Assembly: GCF_001510715.1 (NCBI RefSeq) | Contig: NZ_LMTJ01000003.1 | Location: 236,972-300,971, forward strand | Reading direction: 5' to 3' | Length of the DNA: 64,000 nucleotides | DNA from: Bacillus sp. FJAT-29814 | Lineage (GTDB): Bacteria > Bacillota > Bacilli > Bacillales > Cytobacillaceae | Shown: positions 24,628 through 33,796 of the stretch, piece by piece | How positions within the stretch are numbered: position 1 is the stretch's first letter | Layout: each line of letters opens with the position of its first letter | Translations under genes and position numbers: made by a program | Notes under the pieces: model-generated | What the model was told of the DNA's origin: nothing | Databases searched by the model: none | The model's input: the letters and a program-made list of their open reading frames with translations, nothing else

Positions 24628-24660
24628 AAAAAATCCGCTTGGGTAGAAGCGGATTTTTTT
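24628..24660. terminator. Bidirectional terminator after the endopeptidase gene
   Basis: AAAAAATCCGCTT / AAGCGGATTTTTTT, a 13-bp stem with T-runs in both directions. It also serves the convergent gene at 24662. Confidence 0.93.
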
Positions 24661-24661
24661 G

Positions 24662-25012
24662 TTAGCTAATTTTTTGTACAGACAGGTCGTTCTGATTTTC
24701 AATGACAATAATTTCTTTAAAGTAACTTTTAAGAATCAGCCATTTTGCTGGATAGGTAAACATGAAATCTTCCACTACCTGCTGGGAAAAATGGATCAAG
24801 CAGTCAAATTGACTTTTCACCTTTTTTAAATCATATAAAAGGGCATGCGGTATGGTGTAATAGTCATTTAATTGATTGGGATTCAGCTTGATGGCTTGGA
24901 TTTTTTGTTCTCTCATAAAATTCTCGATTGAATGTTCTTGCAATCTGATGCTTTCTTCCTTGGACAATCCATTAATAGTGATACGGTCATTTATAAAATA
25001 AATTCCGTTCAA
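24662..25012 (-). CDS. Hypothetical protein (116 aa)
   Basis: A 116-residue cytoplasmic protein starting from TTG at 25012, with AGGTG about 8 bases upstream. It is followed directly by a strong terminator, which supports a real gene. The segment SKEESIRLQEHSIENFMREQKI faintly recalls the SIE-x-Q helix near the start of serine recombinases, but there is no catalytic Ser and no DNA-binding domain, so I do not assign it. The second half is mixed alpha/beta. Function unknown. Confidence 0.6.
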   Translation of the reverse strand: MNGIYFINDRITINGLSKEESIRLQEHSIENFMREQKIQAIKLNPNQLNDYYTIPHALLYDLKKVKSQFDCLIHFSQQVVEDFMFTYPAKWLILKSYFKEIIVIENQNDLSVQKIS

Positions 25013-25074
25013 TCAATAACACCTGCTTTTCAACCTTTTTTACTGTTATTGACAGGGATTGGTAGAAGTATACC

Positions 25075-25103
25075 TAAAAAAATAGGCCCGGCATATGCCG
25101 GGC
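25075..25103 (-). terminator. Terminator of the MFS gene
   Basis: A perfect GCCCGGCATATGCCGGGC palindrome (25086-25103) is followed on the minus strand by CTATTTTTTT. It lies 120 bp past the MFS stop codon. Confidence 0.8.
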
Positions 25104-25223
25104 TTCAAGCAACATCTATATAAAAGGGGGCGGAGGTTGAAGGGTTCTAACTGAGAACCTATTCCCATCATAGAGGGTAAATATGAACAAACTATGAAGG
25201 AAAGATGAAGAGTTTAAGAAATA

Positions 25224-26594
25224 TTAGACACGCTTCATTCTAAAAAAAGTCAGTGTTCCTCTTGAAAACCAGAGGCTCATTAAAAAACTGACAGCACCCG
25301 TAAAGATTAGCACTTTCCCGACGGTAATTATACTTTCTGAAGAAATATTTTCACCAAAAATCAAGCCAAGGATAATGGTCGAAAAAATCGACCCTAAATA
25401 GCGACACGTTTGAAACAATCCCGAGGTCGTGCCAACAATTTCCTTCGGGCTTTCCCTCAGCATCGCGACTTGAAGTACGACATTGCCAATTCCATAGCTT
25501 AACCCCATTAGCGCCAAGATGACTCCTAACACCAGATAGGAAGCCCCAGGAAAAAAGAAGGTAAACGCAGTCGCGCCAATAATAGAAATAAGCGCACCGA
25601 TCATAATCGGTTGGTATACTCCTGCTTTATCAATCCACTTTCCTGCAATCGTTGAAATCAAAATACTGACGCCCGACATGAACAGCATCAATACTCCACT
25701 TTTTTCAACACTTAAGCGCAACACCTCTTGAAAGTAGCTGGGAAGACCAAAAAATAAACAGTAAAAAAAGATATTTAACACAATAAACTGCAAATAAACC
25801 ATTGTTAGCTGCGGATGTGTTTTAAAAATCCGTATATCGATAAAGGGTTCTCGAAGTCTTAATTCTCGCCAGACAAACACCCCAAAGAAAAATAGTCCTG
25901 CGAACCCCGTCAAGTAATGGACCTTTGCATCAAATGACAACAAAAACCATAAAGTTAGTACCATTCCGGCCGCGAAAAATCCCATTCCCCAGAAATCAAG
26001 GCTTGAGAATAATCTTTTAACAGTATCTCTGTCCCGCTTAACATCTTTAGGAAACATAAACCAGCCAAGGAGAAAACTGATCAGAACAAACGGAAAGTTC
26101 ACCCAAAAGATGGCCGGCCAGCTTCCCCAGACAATCAGGAAGCCCCCGATGGTCGGCCCGAGCGCCACCATCGCCGATGCAAAAATGGAGAGGACAGCAA
26201 GAGCAGAAGCTTGTCTTTCTTTAATATGCTCGCGAATTAGCGCCATTCCCGAAGGATAAATCGCACTGCTTCCGATGGACTGAACAAGCCTCATGAGGAG
26301 CAGGATGAGAAACGTACTGGATAATGGGGCACCAAATGCCGAAAGCGCGACGAGACCAAGACCGATTAAAAAAGTCTTTTTTCTACCGAATATGTCTCCA
26401 ATTTTTCCTGTAACAGGCTGGGCTATGGCACTTGCCAAATAAAAGCTGGAAATCAACCAGGACGCTGTTGCAAAAGAAAGCTGAAAATCTCTTTGAATAC
26501 TGTGAAGTGCCAGGGCAATCATCGAGGAATTTAGTGGATTTAGCATGGTTCCTGATGCTACAGCAGTAATAAATAGTGTTCTTTTACGTTCCAA
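25224..26594 (-). CDS. MFS drug exporter, DHA2-like
   Basis: A 456-residue proton-coupled multidrug exporter. The A-motif GKIGDIFGRKKTF in the first cytoplasmic loop, and LGPTIGGFLIVWGSWPAIFWVNFP (motif C and its continuation), are typical of the EmrB/QacA group. About 12-14 hydrophobic segments can be counted. The ATG at 26594 is followed by a short basic N-terminus. It is a single gene, without an adjacent regulator. The substrate is unknown. Confidence 0.9.
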   Translation of the reverse strand: MERKRTLFITAVASGTMLNPLNSSMIALALHSIQRDFQLSFATASWLISSFYLASAIAQPVTGKIGDIFGRKKTFLIGLGLVALSAFGAPLSSTFLILLLMRLVQSIGSSAIYPSGMALIREHIKERQASALAVLSIFASAMVALGPTIGGFLIVWGSWPAIFWVNFPFVLISFLLGWFMFPKDVKRDRDTVKRLFSSLDFWGMGFFAAGMVLTLWFLLSFDAKVHYLTGFAGLFFFGVFVWRELRLREPFIDIRIFKTHPQLTMVYLQFIVLNIFFYCLFFGLPSYFQEVLRLSVEKSGVLMLFMSGVSILISTIAGKWIDKAGVYQPIMIGALISIIGATAFTFFFPGASYLVLGVILALMGLSYGIGNVVLQVAMLRESPKEIVGTTSGLFQTCRYLGSIFSTIILGLIFGENISSESIITVGKVLIFTGAVSFLMSLWFSRGTLTFFRMKRV

Positions 26595-26794
26595 TTCTAT
26601 TCATTCCTTCCATCTCTTCAGAGGAGAAAAAGGCATCTGTTTTGTAGTTTGTCTGGTTTATCTTTTCCCACCGTCTTTTTAACTATTAAAGAAAATTACC
26701 ATTCTAGGAATAGCCATCTCATCCATATAAATACGGTAGGAGTTTCTGTATTGGTTCATATTTATAGATGGCAAGTTTCCGGGGAGGAGGAAAG

Positions 26795-29128
26795 ATGTTG
26801 AAGGTTGTAGGCAAAAGTGTCATCCGGAAAGAGGCTTACGACAAAGTAACTGGACGGGCAAAGTATACGAATGACTATCAATCCACCGGGATGCTGTCAG
26901 GGAAAATAGTCATCAGCCCCTATGGTCATGCAAAAATAGTCAATATCGATACATCAAGGGCTTGGAAGGTGCCTGGTGTCAGAGCCATTTTAGCGGGGAA
27001 GCATTATCCGCTGACCGGCGAGGCCATCCGCGACAGGCCGCCAATCGCTGTCGACAAAGTTCGCTATCATGGAGAGCCCGTTGCACTTGTTGTTGCCGAT
27101 ACACCGACGCAGGCAAAAACGGCCGCCGACCTAATCCATGTTCAATATGAATTGCTTCCAGTGGTGAATTCGCCGACACAGGCGTTTCAGCGGGATGCAC
27201 AATTGGTTCATGACCACCTCGGGGAATATGAAAAAGAAGAAGATTCTCATCCGGTGCCAGGCACGAATATCGCGACACATATCAAGATCCGCAAAGGGAA
27301 CATGGAGCAGGGCTGGGCGGAAAGTGAAACAGTAGTTGAAGCAAGTATTTCGTTCTCGCCTTCCGACCATGCGGCCATGGAAACCAGGTGTTCTACAGCC
27401 GAGATTACTCCTGACGGCAAGATTATCATCATGACCTCGTCGCAGGCACCGTTTATGGTCAAACGATTGATTTCCATGTACTTTAATGAAGATATGGGCA
27501 AAATTATCGTCCATACGCCGCTCGTTGGCGGTGCATACGGCGGAAAGGCCTCCGTCCATCTAGAGGTGCTCGCATACTTGGCCTCGAAGGAGGTAGGGGG
27601 AAGACCAGTAAAAGTATGGAATACCCGGGAAGAGGACATCATTACTTCCCCTTGTCATATAGGACTTGATGCCACCGTTAAATTGGGGGCAGGACGGGAC
27701 GGAAAACTAAAAGCGGCATTCATTCAATATTTATGGGATGGCGGGGCCTATTCTGACAAAGCCATCGATGTAACAAGGTCTGGCGCGGTGGACTGCACCG
27801 GCCCCTACCGCATTGATAATGTGTGGTGCGACTCCTACTGCATGTATACGAACCACCCATTTGCCGCTCCATTCAGGGGCTTCAGCCACTCCGAACTTTC
27901 GTTTGCCATCGAACGGACAATGGATCTTCTAGCTCAAAAATTAGACATGGACCCGCTCGAGCTGCGCTATATCAATGCCATTCGACCAGGAGATACAACA
28001 CCTACGAGAGTGAAGTTAAATAGCAGTAACTTGGGTGATTTGCCAAGTTGCATTGAAAAAGTAAGAGAGTTAATCAAATGGGATGAGGGGCAGATCCAAG
28101 AAATCAATGAACGGCTCGTCAGGGTTAAGGGGGTAAGCTGCAGCTGGAAAACTTCCACAATCGACACTGATGCCCCGTCCGGTGCGATTTTGACGTTCAA
28201 CCGGGACGGAAGCATCAATCTAATGTCTGGTGTAATCGAAATCGGGACCGGCACGAAAACCATTTTGGCGCAAATACTGGCGGAACGGCTGAAAATGGAT
28301 GTGGATAAAGTCCATGTCCGGATGGAGGTCGACACACAAACTACACCTGAACATTGGAAAACGGTCGCAAGCCGTGGAACGTATATGGGCGGCCGGGCTG
28401 TATTGGAGGCTGCAGATGATGTGATCCGCCAGCTAAAAGAGGTAGCCTCTTGTGCCTTAAGGGCGCCTGTAGAGGATTTCGAGGTGGCGGACAGCCGCGT
28501 CTTTTTGCGAGATGATCCCTCGATTGGACTTCATTTTAAAGATGTAGGCTATGGGTATAAATATCCGAACGGCAATACGATTGGTGGACAAATCATCGGC
28601 CGGGGCAATTTTGTATTGCGGCATTTGACCCATCTTGACCCGGAGACCGGAGCGGGGAAGCCTGGGCCGGAATGGACACCAGCAGCCTATGCAGTTGAAA
28701 TTGAATTTGACCGGCGGGATTGCACCTACAGACTTTTGAAGGCCTGCTGTGTGGTGGATGCCGGCAAAGTCATGAATGAAAAAGCAGCCCTTGGCCAGGT
28801 GATGGGGGCCATGAGCATGGGGTTGGCATTTGCTGGCCGGGAAACATTTTATTTTGATGAGCTTGGCAGGGTATTAAACCCGCAGCTGCGTACCTATCGG
28901 CCGCTGAGGTACGGCGAAAATCCTGATTACTTAGTCGGATTTGTTGAAAGACCGGCGCTTGATTCACCGTACGGGGCGCGGGGCATGGGCGAGCATGGCC
29001 TGATGGGAATGCCTGGGGCTTTGGGTAATGCCTTGTCGATTGCTGCAGGTGTTCCGCTAAACAATCTGCCGCTGATTCCGGAGTTAATCTGGAAAGCAAG
29101 GAGGGGAACCCGCCATGCTTCCCTTTGA
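26795..29128 (+). CDS. Molybdenum hydroxylase large subunit (xanthine dehydrogenase family, PucD-like)
   Basis: The 777-residue catalytic subunit of a heterotrimeric molybdenum hydroxylase, which inserts an oxygen from water into a purine or other heteroaromatic ring. The N-terminal a/b hammerhead domain (KVTGRAKYTNDY...) is followed by the molybdopterin-binding domain with GGAYGGKA, FRGFSHSE and the C-terminal GARGMGEHGLMG, whose Glu is the catalytic base. ATG at 26795 is preferred (GGAGGAGG upstream), with the protein then beginning MLKVVGKSV; ATG at 26768 has no ribosome binding site. It is the first gene of a Mo-FAD-FeS operon. B. subtilis orders these pucC-D-E, and pucA/pucB maturation genes are missing here, so xanthine is a likely but unproven substrate. 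Confidence 0.9.
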   Translation: MLKVVGKSVIRKEAYDKVTGRAKYTNDYQSTGMLSGKIVISPYGHAKIVNIDTSRAWKVPGVRAILAGKHYPLTGEAIRDRPPIAVDKVRYHGEPVALVVADTPTQAKTAADLIHVQYELLPVVNSPTQAFQRDAQLVHDHLGEYEKEEDSHPVPGTNIATHIKIRKGNMEQGWAESETVVEASISFSPSDHAAMETRCSTAEITPDGKIIIMTSSQAPFMVKRLISMYFNEDMGKIIVHTPLVGGAYGGKASVHLEVLAYLASKEVGGRPVKVWNTREEDIITSPCHIGLDATVKLGAGRDGKLKAAFIQYLWDGGAYSDKAIDVTRSGAVDCTGPYRIDNVWCDSYCMYTNHPFAAPFRGFSHSELSFAIERTMDLLAQKLDMDPLELRYINAIRPGDTTPTRVKLNSSNLGDLPSCIEKVRELIKWDEGQIQEINERLVRVKGVSCSWKTSTIDTDAPSGAILTFNRDGSINLMSGVIEIGTGTKTILAQILAERLKMDVDKVHVRMEVDTQTTPEHWKTVASRGTYMGGRAVLEAADDVIRQLKEVASCALRAPVEDFEVADSRVFLRDDPSIGLHFKDVGYGYKYPNGNTIGGQIIGRGNFVLRHLTHLDPETGAGKPGPEWTPAAYAVEIEFDRRDCTYRLLKACCVVDAGKVMNEKAALGQVMGAMSMGLAFAGRETFYFDELGRVLNPQLRTYRPLRYGENPDYLVGFVERPALDSPYGARGMGEHGLMGMPGALGNALSIAAGVPLNNLPLIPELIWKARRGTRHASL

Positions 29129-29954
29129 CTTTGATTACTACCTCCCAAAAAATTTGCAGGAGGCAGTGGAGCTTTATCGAGATTTGCGACAATCCGGCCG
29201 GCAGCCGATGTACATTTCCGGTGCGACAGAGCTGATCACGCTTGGAAGGATTGATCTGGTTTTTACCGATGCCGTAATTGATATCAAGAATATTCCTGAA
29301 TGTCGAGAGATGGGTTTGGACGGAGATTATTTGGTTTTGGGAAGCGCCTTGACATTGACGGCAATCGAAGAGGCCAATTTGTTCCCGTTGTTGACCAAAA
29401 CCTCAAGCGAAATTGCCGACCATACCGCCCGTGGAAAAATAACGCTGGGCGGCAATATTTGCGGACAAATATTTTACCGTGAGGCCGTATTGCCGTTTCT
29501 CCTCGCTGACAGTCAGGCTGTAATCATTGGACCGGACGGGGTTAAGGTCCACTATATCGATGAACTTTTTCAAAATACACTGCAGCTAGGAAATGGTGAA
29601 TTCCTTGTTCAACTGGCCACCGAAAAGCGTTTTGTCGATGCCCCGTTCATTAGCATCAAGCGTCGCCAGCAATGGGAGACTGGTTATCCGTTAATTACGG
29701 TGGCCGCCCTAAAAATCAGCGGGGAAATACGTATTGCCATCAGCGGGCTATGTCCGTTTCCGTTCCGTTCCAACCAGATGGAAGCCGCCATAAACAGGGA
29801 TGACTTGTCAGTCGTAAATAGGGTGTCTGCTGCATTAACCGTGCTTCCGGAGCCGATTTTGAATGATATTGAGGGGTCAGCCGATTATCGATTGTTTGTT
29901 TTGCAAAATCTATTAAACGACATTTTGGCCGAACTAGATGGGATAAACGCATAA
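29115..29954 (+). CDS. Molybdenum hydroxylase FAD-binding subunit (PucC-like)
   Basis: A 279-residue FAD subunit that passes electrons from the iron-sulphur subunit to NAD or another acceptor. The FAD-binding region is seen in YISGATELI near the start and GKITLGGNICGQIFYREAVLPFLLADSQ in the middle. The C-terminal CO_deh_flav_C-like part follows. The start overlaps the end of the large-subunit gene by 14 bases, with AAGGAGGGG upstream, so translation is coupled. Confidence 0.92.
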   Translation: MLPFDFDYYLPKNLQEAVELYRDLRQSGRQPMYISGATELITLGRIDLVFTDAVIDIKNIPECREMGLDGDYLVLGSALTLTAIEEANLFPLLTKTSSEIADHTARGKITLGGNICGQIFYREAVLPFLLADSQAVIIGPDGVKVHYIDELFQNTLQLGNGEFLVQLATEKRFVDAPFISIKRRQQWETGYPLITVAALKISGEIRIAISGLCPFPFRSNQMEAAINRDDLSVVNRVSAALTVLPEPILNDIEGSADYRLFVLQNLLNDILAELDGINA

Positions 29955-29972
29955 TGAGAGGAGCGTTGCGAC

Positions 29973-30428
29973 TTGGCCTTACAGTCATTAACCTTACACA
30001 TTAATGGGGAACAACATGTTGTAAATGTCAGGTTTGCTGACACACTGTTATATGCGCTCCGGGGTAAACTGGGTCTGACCGGTGCCAAGCCAGGTTGTTT
30101 GAACGGGGATTGCGGGGCGTGTACAGTAAATGTAGATGGTTGGCCAATGAAATCGTGCTTAATGTTAGCGGTAGAGGCAGTAGGAAAGGAAGTAACAACG
30201 GTAGAGGGGGTGAAGGGAGAGCCAATCCAACATGCCTTTGTTGAGAACTTCGCCTTTCAATGCGGCTATTGCACTCCCGGGTTTATTATGAATTGCCGCT
30301 CATTAATCCAGCACCATCCTGATGCCGATGATGCCAAAATCAAAGAGTGGCTTGAATCTAATATTTGCCGTTGTACTGGCTATGCCGAAATTCAACAGGC
30401 GGTAAAATCGGTGATAAATAAAGAATAA
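29973..30428 (+). CDS. Molybdenum hydroxylase 2Fe-2S subunit (PucE-like)
   Basis: A 151-residue electron-transfer subunit with two 2Fe-2S clusters. The plant-type cluster is in GCLNGDCGACTVNVDG with a fourth Cys in SCLML. The second cluster is in CGYCTPGFIM and CRCTGY. TTG at 29973 has GAGGAGCG upstream. It is the last gene of the operon. Confidence 0.94.
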   Translation: MALQSLTLHINGEQHVVNVRFADTLLYALRGKLGLTGAKPGCLNGDCGACTVNVDGWPMKSCLMLAVEAVGKEVTTVEGVKGEPIQHAFVENFAFQCGYCTPGFIMNCRSLIQHHPDADDAKIKEWLESNICRCTGYAEIQQAVKSVINKE

Positions 30429-30451
30429 GGGTGCCAATCGGCACCCTTTAT
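30427..30451. terminator. Terminator between the Mo-hydroxylase operon and the pbp gene
   Basis: AAGGGTGCC / GGCACCCTT stem around a 4-base loop. It starts inside the stop of the 2Fe-2S gene and touches the end of the convergent pbp gene. The T-run is short. Confidence 0.7.
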
Positions 30452-32514
30452 TGGTTCCTTAATTGAAAGTAAGTATCCATCACTCTCCGGCCGATTTTAA
30501 AATTCAGCTGGTTGTTATTGTCTCCTTGATAGGCCCAGGGAACTAATACGGCCATAGCCACCTCCGGGTTTTTGCTAGGTGCATAGCTAACCAGGCTGAG
30601 ATTTATGACAGAAGGGGGCTCTTTGCCAAATCTGTGCCGCTCCGGGCCATCATAAAAGGCTTCGGCCGTTCCAGTTTTTCCAGCCGGGGCGTAGGAAACA
30701 TCTCTAAAATGTTTATAGGCAGTTCCGCCCGGCTCTTGCATCACCTTTTTAAAGCCTTTCTTGACTCGGTTGATCCATTCCTTTTTGACATCAATCGTAT
30801 TTAGGACGACGGGATGAATCTCTTGTGTTACAGGTCCCAAATGCCCAGAATCATCGGAAGGATTGCGAATTTCCTTAACCACATGGGGCTGCATTCGATG
30901 GCCCCCATTAGCAATCGTGGATATATATTGGGCCAGTTGCATAGCGGAATAGGTATCATACTGTCCAATGGCTAGATCAAGCAAATAACCTGGAAGCCGG
31001 CTTTGGCCTTTAAAACCGGCTTGTTCATTAGGTAGGTCGATGCCCGTTCTTGTTCCAAGACCAAATGACGCAAAATGGTTTCTGATAATTTCAAAGGCAT
31101 TATTGTTAAAATTGAGCGGCTTATCGTATTCATAACGTCCATTTCCAATTCTGATTGCTGTATGGAACATGTACACGTTGGAGGATTTCTTTAAGGCATC
31201 GATTTCATTCAATCTTCCCAAATAAGCATAGGATTTTTTTACCTTTGTATCTTTTATCTTAATACCGCTATCATCAAAGACCATCCCTGGAGAGATGGCA
31301 GCTGTCTTATAGCCGGTTAAAATGGTTGCCCCCTTCACAGTTGAGCCCACATTATAGGTGGTGGTAAAGGTGCCAAGGGCATCGTCCTCCATCACTGGTT
31401 TTCCTGTCGCCCGGTCTTTGACAATTTTTTTCCCCGACATTGCCAATACCTCTCCAGTAAAAGGCTCCATTAGCACAACATAGGCGCGGTCGGTTAACGC
31501 TGTTCCTGACAAACGTTTCGCTGACCAAAGCTCATCCTCAATAATCTGATCAACCACTTTTTGTAACTCCATATCCAATGTCAGGATAAGGTCTTTACCT
31601 TTCTGGCCACTGGTAACAGGCATTGTTTCAATAACATTCCCAGTTTTATCGGTGATATTTTTCACTTTAGACTTATAGCCTCTTAATACTTCCTCATACT
31701 GCAGTTCCAGCTGGCTTTTGCCAACCCGGTCATTGCGGCTGTAGCCTCTCGCCAAATAATAATCTAATTGAGCAGCGGGTAGGCCCTCTTCCGATTTGGT
31801 TACCTTGCCAAGAATAGAGCGTAAAGTATGTTCATATGGATAGGCCCGTTCCCAATCCGTGGTGGTATCAACACCGGGCAGGGATTGAAGATTTTCACTG
31901 ACGATGGCAACTTCCTCATCTGTGACATCTTCGTTTTTAACTATTTGCGAGGTGAATTTATAGCCGCTGGTAAATTCCTTGAATATCGCCATCACTTCAA
32001 GGTCCTCGTCAGTAAATGTCGCTAATTCTTCTGGGGTAATTCGGTCACGCTTTAATTTATAAAGTTCACTGTCCGTTAATTCTTTAGCTATGTATAATTG
32101 CCTTTCTTCTTTCGTAATTTTGGATTCGGCAAGTTTGGGGTTCTTCATGATCCAAAAATGACGCTTATCCATTTCTGTTACTTTATCGGTTTTTTTATCA
32201 ATCAGCTGGGCTAATTTCTCTGCGGTTTCAAGCATTTCTTTAGTCGTAAAGCCTTCATTTGTAAACGTGATCGCCCTAACCGGAACATTGTTTACGACCA
32301 CTCTCAGGTCACGGTCAAACATGACTCCTCGCGGCACCGGATTGCTCACCGTCACATCTTCCTTACGTTCCAGGTCCCGCTTAAAGTTCTCCCCGTAAAC
32401 AATCTGAACAAAACCAAGGCGCAAAATTAGAACGGAGAATAATAAAAACACGCTAAAAAAAAGCAAATTTAACCGAAAGGGAAAATGAGATTTTTTCTTT
32501 TTTTGGTCCTCCAA
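30448..32514 (-). CDS. Class B penicillin-binding protein (PbpA/PbpH type)
   Basis: A 688-residue D,D-transpeptidase that cross-links peptidoglycan, probably in side-wall elongation as for B. subtilis PBP2A/PbpH. There is one N-terminal membrane helix (about residues 15-37), then the dimerisation domain with the early RGVMFDRD box. The transpeptidase domain has the active-site SxxK as STVK (VGSTVKGAT), SxN as SSN (KKSSNVYMF) and KTG as AGKTGTAEA. The start at 32514 lies in an AT-rich region with GGAAGTGGC-like upstream sequence. It is monocistronic, convergent with the molybdenum hydroxylase operon. Confidence 0.93.
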   Translation of the reverse strand: MEDQKKKKSHFPFRLNLLFFSVFLLFSVLILRLGFVQIVYGENFKRDLERKEDVTVSNPVPRGVMFDRDLRVVVNNVPVRAITFTNEGFTTKEMLETAEKLAQLIDKKTDKVTEMDKRHFWIMKNPKLAESKITKEERQLYIAKELTDSELYKLKRDRITPEELATFTDEDLEVMAIFKEFTSGYKFTSQIVKNEDVTDEEVAIVSENLQSLPGVDTTTDWERAYPYEHTLRSILGKVTKSEEGLPAAQLDYYLARGYSRNDRVGKSQLELQYEEVLRGYKSKVKNITDKTGNVIETMPVTSGQKGKDLILTLDMELQKVVDQIIEDELWSAKRLSGTALTDRAYVVLMEPFTGEVLAMSGKKIVKDRATGKPVMEDDALGTFTTTYNVGSTVKGATILTGYKTAAISPGMVFDDSGIKIKDTKVKKSYAYLGRLNEIDALKKSSNVYMFHTAIRIGNGRYEYDKPLNFNNNAFEIIRNHFASFGLGTRTGIDLPNEQAGFKGQSRLPGYLLDLAIGQYDTYSAMQLAQYISTIANGGHRMQPHVVKEIRNPSDDSGHLGPVTQEIHPVVLNTIDVKKEWINRVKKGFKKVMQEPGGTAYKHFRDVSYAPAGKTGTAEAFYDGPERHRFGKEPPSVINLSLVSYAPSKNPEVAMAVLVPWAYQGDNNNQLNFKIGRRVMDTYFQLRNQ

Positions 32515-32604
32515 AGAATGCCACTTCCTTTTTCGTACAGCAGTTTCCTTTTTAGTATGCCTGTTTCAACGAAAAATAAAATTTCTAAATCTTTAAAACT
32601 AATA

Positions 32605-32633
32605 TTGACATCTGGCTTAGATGATAATATTCT
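32605..32633 (+). promoter_or_regulatory. Sigma-A promoter of the Mn riboswitch/terC transcript
   Basis: TTGACA (32605-32610), a 17-bp spacer and TATTCT (32628-32633). Confidence 0.8.
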
Positions 32634-32656
32634 ATTAGTAACAAAATAGTTCCTTT

Positions 32657-32749
32657 TTAAAGGGGAGTAGCTGCTACAATAAAGTCGTCATTTCGAGGAT
32701 TCTTCCTCCGGCTTTGTTGGCAACTTTAACGTTGTTAGCAAGACCTTTA
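32657..32749 (+). promoter_or_regulatory. yybP-ykoY (manganese) riboswitch aptamer
   Basis: The conserved words AAAGGGGAGTAGC, AAAGTCGTCA, CCGGCTTTGTTGGCAAC and TTAGCAAGACCTTT occur in the family order. Base helix P1 is AAAGG near 32660 with CCTTT near 32745, and that CCTTT is also the 5' arm of the terminator that follows. Mn2+ binding should stabilise P1 and so prevent termination, turning on the exporter gene. Confidence 0.95.
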
Positions 32750-32770
32750 CTTTACAGGTAAAGGTCTTTT
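32741..32770 (+). terminator. Riboswitch terminator 1
   Basis: AGACCTTTAC / GTAAAGGTCT, a 10-bp stem, then TTTT. Its left arm overlaps aptamer helix P1, giving mutually exclusive structures. Confidence 0.88.
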
Positions 32771-32783
32771 CTGTGTTTATTTT

Positions 32784-32813
32784 GGCCTTTACTGTAATCG
32801 GTAAAGGCCTATT
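32784..32813 (+). terminator. Second hairpin with nearly the same stem as terminator 1
   Basis: GGCCTTTAC / GTAAAGGCC stem (32784-32809) followed by TATTTG. It shares CCTTTAC / GTAAAGG with terminator 1, 43 bp upstream, and the two arms could cross-pair. Confidence 0.7.
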
Positions 32814-32867
32814 TGTATGGCGAGAGGAATATTTTTTAAAAACCGTACTATTAAGGAGGAAACATTC

Positions 32868-33653
32868 ATGGATTTCGCACTATTATTGGAATATGGCTGG
32901 GTTTTACTGGTATTGGTGGCACTAGAGGGTCTTCTCGCTGCGGATAATGCACTGGTTATGGCGATTATGGTTAAACACCTGCCGGAAGAGGAACGAAAGA
33001 AGGCATTATTTTATGGGTTGGCGGGAGCGTTTGTGTTCCGCTTTGCCTCGCTATTTGCCATTTCCTTTCTTGTCGGTGTATGGCAGGTTCAGGCAATCGG
33101 CGCCATTTATTTATTATTCATGGCTGGAAATCATATTTTCCGAAAGCTATTCGTGAAAGGGAAAAACGAGCTAAAAACAACAGAAGTAAAAAAAGCAGGA
33201 GGCTTTTGGAGTACGGTATTTAAAGTTGAATTAGCAGATATTGCTTTTGCAGTCGACTCCATCCTCGCAGCAGTGGCAATGGCCGTGGTTCTTCCGAATA
33301 CGCCGCTACCAAATATCGGAGGACTCGACGGCGGTAAATTCCTGGTCATTTTCGCCGGCGGAATCATCGGCCTCGTGATTATGCGTTTTGCGGCAAACAT
33401 GTTCGTCCAGCTGCTTGAAAAAAAGCCTGGTTTGGAAGTTGCCGCCTTTGCGATCGTTGGATGGGTGGGCGTCAAGCTTGCTGTCTATACTTTATCACAT
33501 CCAGCGCTGTCAATCCTTAGCGAGGAATTTGCCCACTCTACAGAGTGGAAGCTAAGCTTTTATCTTGTTCTTGTTGGGATCGCGGCAGCTGGCTGGTTTT
33601 TATCAAAAGATAAACAACCTAACAAGGCAGAAAATAAATCAACTGCATCTTAA
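32868..33653 (+). CDS. ykoY: TerC-family manganese exporter (YkoY/MeeY-like)
   Basis: A 261-residue membrane protein of the TerC family, which exports Mn2+ and supplies it to secreted metalloenzymes. Family acidic motifs within helices are EGLLAADNALVMAIM near the start and VELADIAFAVDSILAAVAM in the middle, each with membrane-embedded Asp/Glu residues. About seven helices can be counted. ATG at 32868 follows AAGGAGG; a longer in-frame start at 32817 falls in the riboswitch terminator region. The Mn riboswitch upstream directly supports the manganese role. It ends before a strong hairpin at 33667. Confidence 0.95.
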   Translation: MDFALLLEYGWVLLVLVALEGLLAADNALVMAIMVKHLPEEERKKALFYGLAGAFVFRFASLFAISFLVGVWQVQAIGAIYLLFMAGNHIFRKLFVKGKNELKTTEVKKAGGFWSTVFKVELADIAFAVDSILAAVAMAVVLPNTPLPNIGGLDGGKFLVIFAGGIIGLVIMRFAANMFVQLLEKKPGLEVAAFAIVGWVGVKLAVYTLSHPALSILSEEFAHSTEWKLSFYLVLVGIAAAGWFLSKDKQPNKAENKSTAS

Positions 33654-33666
33654 ATTGGAACATAAT

Positions 33667-33697
33667 GGGCAATCCTTTATAACATGGGATTGCCCTC
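33667..33697 (+). terminator. Hairpin after the terC-family gene
   Basis: GGGCAATCC / GGATTGCCC perfect 9-bp stem, with only a weak T-rich tail (TCGATTGTT). Confidence 0.65.
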
Positions 33698-33796
33698 GAT
33701 TGTTAAAAATATATCTTTCTAAACATAAAAAGTGTTATGATTTATGGGGAACCTATTATGGAATTGTTTATGAAAAGCATATATTTATAAGGGTAA

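Noticed and set aside
24662..25012. Serine-recombinase remnant
   Set aside because: Only a weak likeness in one helix, with no catalytic Ser motif and no DNA-binding domain. It is kept as hypothetical.
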